From a virus, in the IMG/VR virus record IMGVR_UViG_3300030117_007612, positions 1 through 64,000 of that record: 64,000 bases of DNA; one strand, written 5' to 3'. The notes beneath the pieces were generated by a model. That model was given only the letters and a program-made list of their open reading frames with translations. It ran no database searches and was not told the DNA's origin. Made by a program: the position numbers and the translations under genes. Of the stretch, positions 22,325-31,158 are shown piece after piece. How positions within the stretch are numbered: the stretch's first letter is position 1; every line of letters begins with the position of its first letter.

Positions 22325-22541
22325 ACTATGGCTGCGTAGAAGAGCAGCAGAAAACAGAAGGAAACAGGAAGAGGCCTCAGTCACAACGTTGGCTAAGGAC
22401 GTGGATGTCAAAGAACAGCCCGCAAAAGAAACCGCCGTGCCGGAGCTTAAGCAGACTACTCCCAAGACATCAAATTCAAAAGTTACCACAAAGAAGAAAT
22501 TAGCTAACAAAAAATCTAAAACAACAAAAAAAGGCAAGTAA
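22308..22541 (+). CDS. small highly basic protein
   Basis: 77 aa. Arg-rich N-terminus (RRRLWLRRRAAENRRK) and a Lys/Ser/Thr-rich C-terminus similar to histone H1 tails. Overlaps the previous gene by 17 bases. Probably a DNA-binding packaging or condensation protein; composition is the only evidence. Confidence 0.5.
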   Translation: MNPRRRLWLRRRAAENRRKQEEASVTTLAKDVDVKEQPAKETAVPELKQTTPKTSNSKVTTKKKLANKKSKTTKKGK

Positions 22542-22544
22542 TCC

Positions 22545-22808
22545 GTGTCAGTTGATTTGGACAAAATAACCAGACAATTTTTGTTGGGTGAAGAAAAAAC
22601 ACCAGAGGATGTTTTTACGTTCATTCAAGGCCTTGGTGATGTTTTAGAAAATTTTGCTCCAAGAACAATGGCAGAAAAAAGACGCATTAACGTGGCAAGA
22701 AAACAATTGAAAGAAATTAAACGTCACGCTAGAAAGATGTATAATAAGATATCAATTCTAGAAGAAAAGATAAATGTTTTAGAAGAAAACTTACAAGAAG
22801 GTAACTAA
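22545..22808 (+). CDS. hypothetical coiled-coil protein
   Basis: 87 aa, GTG start three bases after the previous stop. N-terminal 'DLDKITRQFLLGEEKTPEDVFTFIQG', cut here to 'DLDKITRQFLLGEE', then a long coiled coil about 40-85 ending 'ILEEKINVLEENLQEG'. No known family. Confidence 0.55.
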   Translation: MSVDLDKITRQFLLGEEKTPEDVFTFIQGLGDVLENFAPRTMAEKRRINVARKQLKEIKRHARKMYNKISILEEKINVLEENLQEGN

Positions 22809-22812
22809 AATA

Positions 22813-25134
22813 ATGTTGTTGTTGGAAGGACCTGTTGGCCACATGGCCCACCCATATGAAAGTCACGATTTAACTTTCCGCGAGCTAATTGAAATATTTA
22901 AAGTGGCCTCTCAGGGCTTTCCCAAGCTAAAAGTAACAGAGAAGCTTGATGGTCAAAATATTCTTATTACTTATGATCCTGAGCGTCGACAAGCGCTAGC
23001 TGTTAGGGCAATGAGTGCGCACGCTGCTGTCGGCGGTATAAATAAGGAACAGCTTAAAAGCTATTTTACTATCGATCGTGAAAGAAAGAAATATGAGTCG
23101 ATGTTGAAAAAGGGCGCCTCTAAACAAGAGGCGGCGCGCGAAGCTAAATTGGCGCGCTTAGATTCATCGAAACAAGGCGCCGGCGTAGTTGCGGCGTTTT
23201 TTGATGCAATGCAAAATTTTGAAGAAGTCGCTCAGGGTCTACCTAGTGACATGTTTATATCTCCAGATGGAAATAAAATATTTTATAATGGAGAGGTTAT
23301 GGACCCAAGAAGCCCCAATGTCGTTGATTATGACACTAGAGTTTTAGCACTCCATCGTACTGGCCTCCAAGAACTGGTCGACGACAAACTAGTGCCCTAT
23401 AAAAGCGAACAGGCTGAAGAACTAGCAGGAAGACTCGAAACCGAACTCAGCAACATACAAAGGGACGACTTACCGCCAATCTCTGTTAATGCAATAACAG
23501 ATTTTACAGACTTTATTGAAAATCGTGAAGCCTACCAAACCGCCATTCGCAAATTAAGATTGCTTGGGCGACCCGGTGAAACAATTGGTGAGTTTTTAAG
23601 AAAAAGAATTACTGAATATCTTTCACAAAGACTGAACACTTATATGGGTGAGGATACAATAGCGGCAATTGTTGATGCTGCTTTATATGTTTCGAAAACA
23701 AATAGAAATCCTAGAAAAACGAAAGAAATTGCGAGAGTTCTAGCAACAATTCCAGAGCATGAAGTTGAAAATAAAAATTTGGCTATTGAGTTATTGACAA
23801 ACGTCAAAGAAGTTAAAAACATTCTTCGATTTGCAATTAACCCTTTAGAGCAAGTTATACATGATTTCGCAGTATCGATACTTGATAATATGAGTAGTGC
23901 TTATATTGTACAATCGGGAATTGCAGTAAGTCGACTTAAAGGAAAGGTTGCCCAACAAATTTCAAGAGTCCGCAAGGGTGCCACTAAGGCAGATTTGGAA
24001 GTGTTAAAGAGAAGTATCAAAAAGATCTTAGGAGGTGAAGAAGTTGGGGATGTTCTTTCTGATGAAAACCTGCAAGCTGCTGTCGAACGAATAACCACGG
24101 CTGTCGAAGGCCTTGTGTTTGACTTTAACGGGAAAACCTATAAGCTTACCGGTAACTTTGCACCCATTAATCAAATTATGGGCTTAGGGCGATATTCTAG
24201 GGGTGGCGACGACTCAAAACCAACTATGGGCGAAAGCGATATTGACGTTGAGGAACCAATATACGAAGAAGAAGACAGCAACATCAGGCAAATTGTTGTA
24301 ATTTATCCCGGACGGTTTCAACCCATGGGCCGACACCACTTGGCAACATTTGAAAGCCTACAAGCATTTTTTGGTGATGCTAATGTTTATATAGCCACTT
24401 CGAATCCAGCCGAAAAGGAGCGCCAAGATAAAAAAGTTAACCGTTCTCAAAATCCTTTAGACTTTGATGAAAAGAAAGCGATCATGATGAGACACGGCAT
24501 TGACCCTGAGCATATTGTGGAAACTGACAACCCCTACAAACCAATTGAAATTTTGCAGAATTACGATCCCGACACAACAGCAGCCATTTTTGTTTATGGC
24601 GCCAAAGATGCCGGCCGATTACCCTACACTAAGGTCGACGGAACTCCCGGCTATTTTCAGAAATATGATCAGAACGAAGATAATCTCAGAGGATTTGAGC
24701 AGCATGGATATGTCTATGTTGCGCCGCATGTCTCTCTTGGAATTCCGGGCTTTGATGAGATGTCAGGCACAACCATTAGAGCTGTTTTGGGTACTGGAAA
24801 CCGTGAACATTTTGAAAATATAATGGGATGGTATGATGAGGATATCTTTAACATGTTAGTTGCTAAATTACGCTCTCTTTCGGAGTCCAAAGACAATGAA
24901 CTTGTCGATTTTATCCTTAAGACCGTTGAAGACAATTTAGATGAAATTACTGTTGCCGGCAACGTTGCTGGATACGGCGGAGGATTTGGTGATTCAAAAA
25001 CTGTTAGGCGATTTAACAAGAAACAAGAAAAAGATTCTAGACTCAAAAAGAAGAAAAAAACAAAAAAGAAGGTGAACGAAGAAATCGTTGACTCCATTAT
25101 GGACTATTTAGTTAATAAAGGTATGGCCCAATGA
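22813..25134 (+). CDS. fusion of a ligase-like (KxDG) domain and a HxGH-type nucleotidylyltransferase
   Basis: 773 aa. The N-terminal domain begins 'LLLEGPVGHMAHPYES' and has 'TEKLDGQNILITYD' (about 45-58), which fits motif I K-x-D-G of covalent nucleotidyltransferases (ligase/capping family), and 'FYNGEVMDP' (about 157-165) as motif III. A helical middle of about 250 residues follows. The C-terminal domain, about 495-670, is a cytidylyltransferase-like Rossmann fold with 'YPGRFQPMGRHHL' and 'SGTTIRA'. A Lys-rich tail closes it. Similar fusions occur in marine T4-like phages. Possible RNA or NAD end chemistry; substrate unknown. Confidence 0.7.
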   Translation: MLLLEGPVGHMAHPYESHDLTFRELIEIFKVASQGFPKLKVTEKLDGQNILITYDPERRQALAVRAMSAHAAVGGINKEQLKSYFTIDRERKKYESMLKKGASKQEAAREAKLARLDSSKQGAGVVAAFFDAMQNFEEVAQGLPSDMFISPDGNKIFYNGEVMDPRSPNVVDYDTRVLALHRTGLQELVDDKLVPYKSEQAEELAGRLETELSNIQRDDLPPISVNAITDFTDFIENREAYQTAIRKLRLLGRPGETIGEFLRKRITEYLSQRLNTYMGEDTIAAIVDAALYVSKTNRNPRKTKEIARVLATIPEHEVENKNLAIELLTNVKEVKNILRFAINPLEQVIHDFAVSILDNMSSAYIVQSGIAVSRLKGKVAQQISRVRKGATKADLEVLKRSIKKILGGEEVGDVLSDENLQAAVERITTAVEGLVFDFNGKTYKLTGNFAPINQIMGLGRYSRGGDDSKPTMGESDIDVEEPIYEEEDSNIRQIVVIYPGRFQPMGRHHLATFESLQAFFGDANVYIATSNPAEKERQDKKVNRSQNPLDFDEKKAIMMRHGIDPEHIVETDNPYKPIEILQNYDPDTTAAIFVYGAKDAGRLPYTKVDGTPGYFQKYDQNEDNLRGFEQHGYVYVAPHVSLGIPGFDEMSGTTIRAVLGTGNREHFENIMGWYDEDIFNMLVAKLRSLSESKDNELVDFILKTVEDNLDEITVAGNVAGYGGGFGDSKTVRRFNKKQEKDSRLKKKKKTKKKVNEEIVDSIMDYLVNKGMAQ

Positions 25135-25937
25135 ACCAAATTGATAGAATAAAATATTTTGAACAAATTGAAGAAGAAAAAACTCTTAGAGAGAATATAC
25201 GACAAATTATAAGATTTGTCAAGCAAAAAAGATTAGATGAAGCCAATAAAAATGAGGAAGAAATTGAGCAATTACGAAATATAATTCGTGATATTGTTAT
25301 CGATGAAAAAACCAATTTACAAGAAGTCTCAACTCCTGATAACGATCCGGCGCCAAATAAAACAACCGGGATTAATGTACTTGAAGATTTGCTCAAAAAG
25401 ATAATACCAATTTTAGAAGACGATTACAAGCTTTTAACGACAAGCCCAGAACAGAGAGAGTCGTTCCGGGCGCACATTATTAACGGTGTTGTTAGCTCTC
25501 TAGCTCCCGCTAAAGCAAACGATAGCGCGGAGATGTCAGAAGCCGTTGAAATTGATATCGAGGATGAGGGCGATCCACCTGAGTTTATTGATATCAACAA
25601 AGATGATCCTGCACCAGAAGACAACGTTAGTCCTGAAGAAGAATTTGGCGCTGGCCTTGAAGGGCAAGATGAAACTGGCAGAAACATGGCTTTTCAATCA
25701 TTTAAGAAAATTGAAAAAGGCGTTCTTGATGCTTATGAATTACTGCAAAATATGGATGATAAGAAGCTTTTTTACGATTATCTCTTGGCCAATTTAAAGC
25801 TATACTTTGATAGATTCGAATCAGAATTATCACCTGATGTAAGCGAACCTGAAAGCGAGGAGTATAATCAAGCAAAAGAAATGACACCGCCGCCCGGTGA
25901 TGAAGATCCTGCAGGTGATCTAGACTTGGGAATTTAA
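25131..25937 (+). CDS. hypothetical acidic coiled-coil protein
   Basis: 268 aa, ATGA overlap with the preceding gene. Residues 1-70 are coiled coil containing 'IIRDIVIDEKTNLQEVS', with two [I/L]-x-E sites. The middle (about 130-190) is very acidic with Pro. A second helical part follows. The acidic, helical composition is like phage scaffold or internal-core proteins, but no homology is claimed. Confidence 0.55.
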   Translation: MNQIDRIKYFEQIEEEKTLRENIRQIIRFVKQKRLDEANKNEEEIEQLRNIIRDIVIDEKTNLQEVSTPDNDPAPNKTTGINVLEDLLKKIIPILEDDYKLLTTSPEQRESFRAHIINGVVSSLAPAKANDSAEMSEAVEIDIEDEGDPPEFIDINKDDPAPEDNVSPEEEFGAGLEGQDETGRNMAFQSFKKIEKGVLDAYELLQNMDDKKLFYDYLLANLKLYFDRFESELSPDVSEPESEEYNQAKEMTPPPGDEDPAGDLDLGI

Positions 25938-25947
25938 TAAATTTTAC

Positions 25948-25976
25948 TTGACAACAGTGTAATCTTGTATTATGCT
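25948..25976 (+). promoter_or_regulatory. sigma70-like promoter
   Basis: TTGACA (25948-25953), 17-base spacer, TATGCT (25971-25976). It drives the HTH gene at 26012. Confidence 0.7.
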
Positions 25977-26011
25977 AAAGCTGTGACAGCGATTGCTAGC
26001 TAAATAATATT

Positions 26012-26362
26012 ATGAATAGTAAATATAAGTCATATTCTATATCTAATCACTTAAGAAGTAATAATAGATCATCAGATGAATTTGAGATCGCTTTAAATGC
26101 TTTATCGTTAGAAGAAGTAATAGCTTTAAAACTAGAACTATCTTCTAGGATACTTAACTCTAAAATGTATGGATTCAATTTATGGAAAAACGTTCCGACA
26201 ATCATCAGAGATGCAGTATTAAAATACGCTCTGAGTGCTACAAAATCTAAAAAAGACGCTAGCAGATATTTAGGAATTAACCTAAGAACTCTGAATAATT
26301 TGATAAAAAAACATAAAATCGATAATTATTTTGAGAATAAATTTGACAATCTTATAGATTAG
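26012..26362 (+). CDS. Fis-type helix-turn-helix protein
   Basis: 116 aa. The C-terminal 45 residues 'DAVLKYALSATKSKKDASRYLG' followed by 'INLRTLNNLIKKHKI' match the Fis/NtrC C-terminal HTH, with helix-turn-helix 'KKDASRYLGINLRTLNNLI'. The N-terminal half is a helical region of unknown role. It has its own promoter and lies directly upstream of the tmRNA promoter, which overlaps its end, so it may regulate this region or bend DNA. Confidence 0.75.
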   Translation: MNSKYKSYSISNHLRSNNRSSDEFEIALNALSLEEVIALKLELSSRILNSKMYGFNLWKNVPTIIRDAVLKYALSATKSKKDASRYLGINLRTLNNLIKKHKIDNYFENKFDNLID

Positions 26363-26370
26363 TGTATAGT
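26343..26370 (+). promoter_or_regulatory. probable promoter for the tmRNA
   Basis: TTGACA (26343-26348), 16-base spacer, TATAGT (26365-26370). It lies within the end of the HTH gene, about 160 bases before the mature 5' end of the tmRNA. The leader 26371-26532 has no gene. Confidence 0.5.
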
Positions 26371-26532
26371 GATAATAGATCTTTAAAATATAAAACGTCA
26401 TGCGAAATATGTAATTTATTTATAACACGTGCTCCATTTCTCTCATTGAGCGCAAACACATCGCAACCAAAAATAAACTGGAGAATAGCAGGGTGTGAGC
26501 AAAAGATCACCAACGCATGACAACATTAAAAT

Positions 26533-26865
26533 GGGGATGATATGGATTCGACAGGGCAAAAAAGAGGAAAAGTGCAAGCAGGTTAGATACGACCATAACA
26601 GTTCAACAAACTTAGTTGCAAATAACAACTTACATTTCGAACAGCGCTTAGCCGCTTAGTAGGGAGGCCGCTCAAAGCCTTCTATCCAATTTGAGCAAAA
26701 CAACAGATAAGTTGTAAAAATCAAACCATTTATCGTTCGCGTGATGGGGGCGATATCTTATTTCCATCTATCTTTGTCAGTATGTGATAGTAAACTGACT
26801 AAGCTTGTGAATGACTACAATTGGATTTGTTTTGGACGCGGGTTCGACTCCCGCCATCTCCACCA
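26533..26865 (+). ncRNA. ssrA: transfer-messenger RNA (one-piece tmRNA)
   Basis: The 5' end GGGGATGATATGGATTCGAC is nearly the canonical tmRNA start, and the 3' end (26840-26865) gives a T-arm with GGTTCGACTCC and an acceptor strand CATCTCC-A-CCA pairing with GGGGATG. Length 333 nt and no permutation. The tag frame resumes at GCA 26618-26620 after TTAGTT and reads ANNNLHFEQRLAA before TAG at 26657-26659. The LAA end is the ClpXP-type degron. It would rescue stalled ribosomes and tag products in phage-infected cells. The CCA is encoded. Confidence 0.95.
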
Positions 26866-26875
26866 TTCAAAAAAT

Positions 26876-26904
26876 TTTACATTTAATAAAAAAGAGAGTA
26901 TAAT
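26876..26904 (+). promoter_or_regulatory. sigma70-like promoter for the Hsp20 gene
   Basis: TTTACA (26876-26881), 17-base spacer, TATAAT (26899-26904), 11 bases after the tmRNA 3' end. A 64-base leader precedes the ATG at 26969, with AAGGAG as ribosome-binding site. Confidence 0.75.
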
Positions 26905-26968
26905 TATTATGTGAGCAGAGCACTGTGCCTGTTCACTGACTTAAACTTAACTGATAAGGAGAAATAAA

Positions 26969-27454
26969 ATGGCTAGTTTAATTCGCAGAGGTGCGCATCC
27001 CGCTCGCACAATTTCAAAGCGGGAATTCCTGACACCATTTGATGAGTTGTTTAATACTTTTATGGGAGATATGTTTCCCACATTTCATCAAGAGTTTGGA
27101 CAGGATTTTTTTGTACAGGGATCATATCCAAAGTGCAACGTTGTTAATTTCGACGATCGTATTGAAATTGAGGCGGCGATTCCGGGTCTCACGAAGGAAG
27201 ACGTCAACGTTGAAATAGCTGATGGAGTCTTGACAATCAAAGCAGAGAGCAATCAGCGTGATGACGTTGAGGATTCTCAATACGTCAAGCGTGAGGTGAA
27301 ACGTTCGGCATTCGCGCGCTCTTTCAGGCTTGGTGAAAATCTTGATGAATCAAGAATTGCTGGCGCGCACAAAAACGGTGTATTAACAATTAGTATTCCA
27401 AAGGTGTTGCCAACCACCGCGGAGCCCGTTGTACGCAAAATAGAAATCAAATAA
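26969..27454 (+). CDS. small heat-shock protein, Hsp20/alpha-crystallin family
   Basis: 161 aa, the normal length for bacterial Hsp20. An N-terminal arm of about 50 residues precedes an alpha-crystallin domain (about 53-150) with 'DDRIEIEAAIPGLTKEDVNVEI' shortened here to 'AAIPGLTKEDVNVEI', 'GVLTIKAES' and the conserved 'AGAHKNGVLTISIPK' (A-x-x-x-N-G-V-L). ATP-independent holdase. Hsp20 genes are typical of T4-like cyanophages and marine myoviruses and may assist capsid assembly. Own promoter. Confidence 0.93.
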   Translation: MASLIRRGAHPARTISKREFLTPFDELFNTFMGDMFPTFHQEFGQDFFVQGSYPKCNVVNFDDRIEIEAAIPGLTKEDVNVEIADGVLTIKAESNQRDDVEDSQYVKREVKRSAFARSFRLGENLDESRIAGAHKNGVLTISIPKVLPTTAEPVVRKIEIK

Positions 27455-27463
27455 AGGATAATT

Positions 27464-27661
27464 ATGGGACACTTAACAGACATTATCGATTGGATTCGCA
27501 ACAAGACTACATCCGACGCATGTTCCACCGATTCCGCAGAGAGTATCACTGATTTTAGTGCTTATACTGTCAGCGAATTGAAGGATATTGCAAAGGACCG
27601 TGGCCTTAAGGGATATTCATCGTTAAGAAAAGCTGATTTAGTTAAATTACTAAGCAGTTAA
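27464..27661 (+). CDS. small protein with SAP/Rho-N-like motif
   Basis: 65 aa. The C-terminal 35 residues 'YTVSELKDIAKDRGLKGYSS' plus 'LRKADLVKLL' match the SAP/Rho N-terminal helix-extended-helix pattern, which binds nucleic acid. Ten bases after the Hsp20 gene, so co-transcribed. A hairpin follows. Confidence 0.7.
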   Translation: MGHLTDIIDWIRNKTTSDACSTDSAESITDFSAYTVSELKDIAKDRGLKGYSSLRKADLVKLLSS

Positions 27662-27675
27662 AATAAATACAACAC

Positions 27676-27701
27676 CATATGGCCCGAAAGCGGGCCATAT
27701 G
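27676..27701 (+). terminator. perfect 11-bp hairpin, probable terminator
   Basis: CATATGGCCCG (27676-27686), loop AAAG, CGGGCCATATG (27691-27701). A+T-rich CATATATATTAATG follows rather than a clean T-run, so it may terminate weakly or protect the 3' end of the Hsp20 message. Confidence 0.55.
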
Positions 27702-27719
27702 CATATATATTAATGTAGT

Positions 27720-28268
27720 ATGATGGTAAAGATAGCATTTTATAAGGGCGAAGGTACTTTAATTAATCGGATTGTACGCCGATGGACCAGCAGTCCATAT
27801 AGTCATGCTGAATTAGTGATGCCTGACAATAAAACATGGATTGGAATTAGTCCATTTTTAAACTCAGAAGTATCGGCCAGAAATGTTTTGAAAGATCCCA
27901 ATCTTAATTTAGAAGATTGGGATTTTCTTAATTTTGATGTAACTGACGAACAAGCTTCCATTATAATGGAGTTTTACGAGCAAACAAAAGGCAATAGATA
28001 TGATTGGATAGGCATGCTTTTATCACAGGTGGGCCCCTTCGTTATCAAACAAGAAAAGAAATGGTATTGTAGCGAATGGATAGCATATGCCTTAAGGATT
28101 GCGGGCGTGTTTGATTGGAGAACAATTAAAATTTACGATCAACACGATCTTTCGCCGGCGACTCTTTACCGCATTGCAAGAGAAGCTCAAGCTTATAATG
28201 AAAATAAGAAATTAATCGATGATAATACCAACCAACAAACTCTTCGTGGCCAATATACAAAGACTTGA
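27720..28268 (+). CDS. YiiX/NlpC-like papain-fold protein
   Basis: 182 aa. 'IVRRWTSSPYSHAELVMPD' carries the His of permuted NlpC/P60 (YaeF/YiiX) proteins, and 'EKKWYCSEWIAYALRIAGV' the catalytic Cys in the usual 'YCSEW' context. The order His then Cys marks the permuted form. No signal peptide. Members are thought to act on lipids or amide bonds. Such genes recur in phages without known role. Confidence 0.75.
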   Translation: MMVKIAFYKGEGTLINRIVRRWTSSPYSHAELVMPDNKTWIGISPFLNSEVSARNVLKDPNLNLEDWDFLNFDVTDEQASIIMEFYEQTKGNRYDWIGMLLSQVGPFVIKQEKKWYCSEWIAYALRIAGVFDWRTIKIYDQHDLSPATLYRIAREAQAYNENKKLIDDNTNQQTLRGQYTKT

Positions 28269-28764
28269 TATAGTTGTTGGTATGCTGTTTATCGAGCATT
28301 ATTATAAAAAAAATGATTATGGGTATAGATTATATGAATTATCAAAACAACATGGGCCATCAAAATTCATTAGATTAATTAAGAGCTTTGAACACGAAAT
28401 TCGCTCCAATGAGCGTGGATTTAAAAAAAACTACCTTCCAATAACTAAAGATTATTATTTGAATGGAGACGGTGCACACAGGTTGGCATGTTGTTTACAT
28501 TTCAATATCAAAACTGTTCCTGTCAAAATTATAGAAAAACAATATAAGTATATGGCTCACCGTGGTTTGAAATGGTTACAGGACACATATTGTGAAAAGG
28601 ATATTGAAAGAATAGTTGATTTCTATTGCAAGTTATATTTTGCTGAATCAGAAAAAGTAAAAAATAGAATAAATTATCTATTATATAATCACTACGATGA
28701 CACAAAAATCAACAGTGTAGATAAATATGTTAATCTAATTTTTACAACCAATAATGACGATTAA
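28219..28764 (+). CDS. ParB/sulfiredoxin-like small protein
   Basis: 181 aa, overlapping the previous gene by 50 bases. 'RLDIVVGMLFIEHYYKKNDYG' near the start and 'YLNGDGAHRLACCLHFNIKTVPVKII', cut here to 'NGDGAHRLACCLHF', are present. The second is the G-x-H-R box found in ParB-like nuclease/sulfiredoxin folds. Proteins of this kind are often encoded in surface-glycan clusters. Biochemical role unknown. Confidence 0.6.
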   Translation: MIIPTNKLFVANIQRLDIVVGMLFIEHYYKKNDYGYRLYELSKQHGPSKFIRLIKSFEHEIRSNERGFKKNYLPITKDYYLNGDGAHRLACCLHFNIKTVPVKIIEKQYKYMAHRGLKWLQDTYCEKDIERIVDFYCKLYFAESEKVKNRINYLLYNHYDDTKINSVDKYVNLIFTTNNDD

Positions 28765-28799
28765 TCAAGAAAGAATCTAATTAATAAGAGGTTCAAGTT

Positions 28800-29309
28800 A
28801 TGAAAATTGTTATTCGTAAAAAAATGAGCACATGTGAAGATCTTGATGAGCAAAGCAGAAGCAAGCTTTTTTCACGTCCAAGCGGCGAAGTGCCAGAGGT
28901 TCCACCACAAAGAAAAAGAAGAGCCCCCGGAACAGCAACATCAGATAGAGTAACCTCAAGCGTTAAATTATCAGATTTGGAGCAATCGGTCGATGGGCTA
29001 GCAACAGATATCGTCGATAAGATTGGTCCTGCAATACGGTCACTTCGTTCTGCACAATTAAAAAGTAATAAGAGACAACAACAATTTAATCAGCTTATAG
29101 CACAAGAATTAGCAGATATTGTTGGCCAGATTGAGGCAATTAAAGATTCGCCAAGACTACCAGAGCTTGACAGTTTACCACCTTTAGAACTCGATCTTCT
29201 GGAGCCGCTGTCTCCGATGACCGACCCGCGCGCGCCCCGATCGGCTTCACCGGCGACACAAGCTAGAATAAATGAAATTAGGATTAGAATAGAAAAAAAT
29301 AAAAATTAA
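28800..29309 (+). CDS. hypothetical Pro-rich coiled-coil protein
   Basis: 169 aa, preceded by AAGAGG. Basic/Pro-rich N-terminus, helix about 60-115 with heptads ('LEQSVDGLATDIVDKIGPAI'), Pro/Leu-rich linker ('LDSLPPLELDLLEPLSP') and a basic C-terminal helix. Looks like a structural linker. No family. Confidence 0.55.
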   Translation: MKIVIRKKMSTCEDLDEQSRSKLFSRPSGEVPEVPPQRKRRAPGTATSDRVTSSVKLSDLEQSVDGLATDIVDKIGPAIRSLRSAQLKSNKRQQQFNQLIAQELADIVGQIEAIKDSPRLPELDSLPPLELDLLEPLSPMTDPRAPRSASPATQARINEIRIRIEKNKN

Positions 29310-29350
29310 TAATTTATTGCATAGTTACTTATAGAAGGAATCAATATGTA

Positions 29351-30106
29351 ATGTTTAAAAAAATGACATTTTTGATGACAGCCCTGTTCTTTTTAACAGG
29401 TGCTCAGACTCTTCAAAACCCTGTCGTTGATTTAAGCACAAACATCAAATCAGAATCAGCAGAAACTTTAAAAGTATCCGAGACCACACTTAAAACGAAT
29501 AAATCAAGAAACAAGGTCAGGAACGCTGCTGTTTCGGTAGTTACACAATATGGCTCTGGATCTGGAACATATTTTAAAATTGGTGAATATCACATTGTTA
29601 TTACCGCTTACCATGTTGTTGAGGGCGAGCAGGTTGTAATTGTGGTAGGTAGAAACAGCGAGCAGGTGATGGCCCAGCCAATAATTAAATCAATAAAAGG
29701 AGACATTGCAGTGCTATTGGTACCTAAATTAGCAAGCTGCCAACCCTTGAAATTGAAAAGCTTGCCAAATAGATTAAAAAACAATATCGACAAACTTGTA
29801 GGAACAGTTGTAACGTACACAGGTTTTCCGGCACATCACGAACTTCTGACAGTTGATGGCAAAATAGCGAATATTGAACATAATTTCATTATAATGCACT
29901 CATATGCATGGCCCGGATCATCAGGCTCAGGTGTGTTTGACTCAAAGGGCAGGTTTATAGGGGTTGTTAGTGCTGTTGACGTTGGTAGATGGCACCCATC
30001 AGTCCCGCCGGCGCTTGTCGAAGATATAGTTTGGGTTTCTCCGGGCTGGGATATATCACCAAAAGAAATAGAATTATATCTGCACAATCGAGGATTTAGA
30101 GAATGA
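29351..30106 (+). CDS. exported trypsin-like serine protease
   Basis: 251 aa. Signal peptide about 1-19 (MFKKMTFLMTALFFLTGAQT). The catalytic triad is readable: His in 'VITAYHVVEG' (about 84), Asp in 'SIKGDIAVLLV' (about 119) and Ser in 'WPGSSGSGVFDSKG' (G-x-S-G, about 196), spaced as in the S1/S46 chymotrypsin fold. No PDZ domain, so it is a minimal protease rather than DegP. It would act in the periplasm or envelope. ATGA overlap with the VWA lipoprotein gene. Confidence 0.88.
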   Translation: MFKKMTFLMTALFFLTGAQTLQNPVVDLSTNIKSESAETLKVSETTLKTNKSRNKVRNAAVSVVTQYGSGSGTYFKIGEYHIVITAYHVVEGEQVVIVVGRNSEQVMAQPIIKSIKGDIAVLLVPKLASCQPLKLKSLPNRLKNNIDKLVGTVVTYTGFPAHHELLTVDGKIANIEHNFIIMHSYAWPGSSGSGVFDSKGRFIGVVSAVDVGRWHPSVPPALVEDIVWVSPGWDISPKEIELYLHNRGFRE

Positions 30107-31158
30107 AAAAAGCACTTATAGCTTTATTGTCTATTATGATGAGCTATTCGTGCACCTATGATTATGCGATTGTAACCGGTAAAACTGAAACAATTGTTGA
30201 AACTGAAACAATCACCGAGACAATAACAGTAACAGAAGAGGTTGAAGTAGAGGTACCAATATATATTGAAGTCGAAGTACCAGTATATATTGACACCGGA
30301 TTTGATGATCCGGGTCTAGTGTGGGTTGATTCTTTTACTCAACCAAACACAGTTGACGGAATAGATATTTTATGGGTAATTGACACCTCTGGTTCAATGG
30401 GTAGATTTGATGCACAATTATTATTAGGTATCGAAGCTATGTTGGCTGCTCTACCGCCTACAAGTTGGAGGTTGGCAATGATGTCAAACGATCCTTCGCG
30501 CGCTGTATTAGAAAATCAGTTCCCTCTTGTACCGGGAGACGACATACTCGATGCTGAGGCAATGTATTCTTCTATGGGCCGCGGCCCCTTTGAGGAGGGT
30601 TTTGATGCTGTATATGAGTATATTATTAACAACTCATATTCTTCCACGTGGATGCGCCCAGACGCCGGATTGTTAGTCGTTTTTGTATCAGATGAGCAAG
30701 AACAAAGCGACGATCATTTCTCAGATTTAGCAGACTTTATATCATGGTACCGCAGCCTCCGCGGAGGTTCGGTATTTTTAGCTAGCATAGTTAATCACGA
30801 TTCTACTGAGACATTGTGCGATTATCCCCCAACTCCAATAGATGTGGGCACTCGTTATATGGACGCAACAAACTCTTTTGGAGGCAACATAATTGATATC
30901 TGTGCTGAAGATTGGTCGCCGGGAGTGGCCGATGCCGCAGCATCAGTTGAACCTCACGAAGCGTGGCTACTTACCCACAGTGCAATTCCCGATTCTGTCC
31001 GCGTGTTCATAAATGGAGAAGTACAGGACTCCAGCATGACAACATGGACCTACTCGGAATCCGACAATACAGTATATTTTCACACCATACCTGCTGGTAG
31101 TACTTTGGTGGAGATAGGATACCGATATTATGAAGCCGAACCTGACACCGGAGCGTAA
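30103..31158 (+). CDS. von Willebrand factor A-domain lipoprotein
   Basis: 351 aa. Lipoprotein signal 'ALLSIMMSYSC' (Cys 17). A repetitive Thr/Glu/Val linker (about 25-65, repeats of ETETIT and VEVEVP) precedes a VWA domain beginning 'IDILWVIDTSGSMGRF' with the MIDAS D-x-S-G-S. A later 'FVSDEQEQSDDHF' contributes a second acidic site. The C-terminal 70 residues are a separate beta domain ending near 'DTGA'. Such lipoproteins are common in Myxococcota-type hosts, so it may be a captured host gene. Coupled to the protease gene. Confidence 0.85.
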   Translation: MKKALIALLSIMMSYSCTYDYAIVTGKTETIVETETITETITVTEEVEVEVPIYIEVEVPVYIDTGFDDPGLVWVDSFTQPNTVDGIDILWVIDTSGSMGRFDAQLLLGIEAMLAALPPTSWRLAMMSNDPSRAVLENQFPLVPGDDILDAEAMYSSMGRGPFEEGFDAVYEYIINNSYSSTWMRPDAGLLVVFVSDEQEQSDDHFSDLADFISWYRSLRGGSVFLASIVNHDSTETLCDYPPTPIDVGTRYMDATNSFGGNIIDICAEDWSPGVADAAASVEPHEAWLLTHSAIPDSVRVFINGEVQDSSMTTWTYSESDNTVYFHTIPAGSTLVEIGYRYYEAEPDTGA

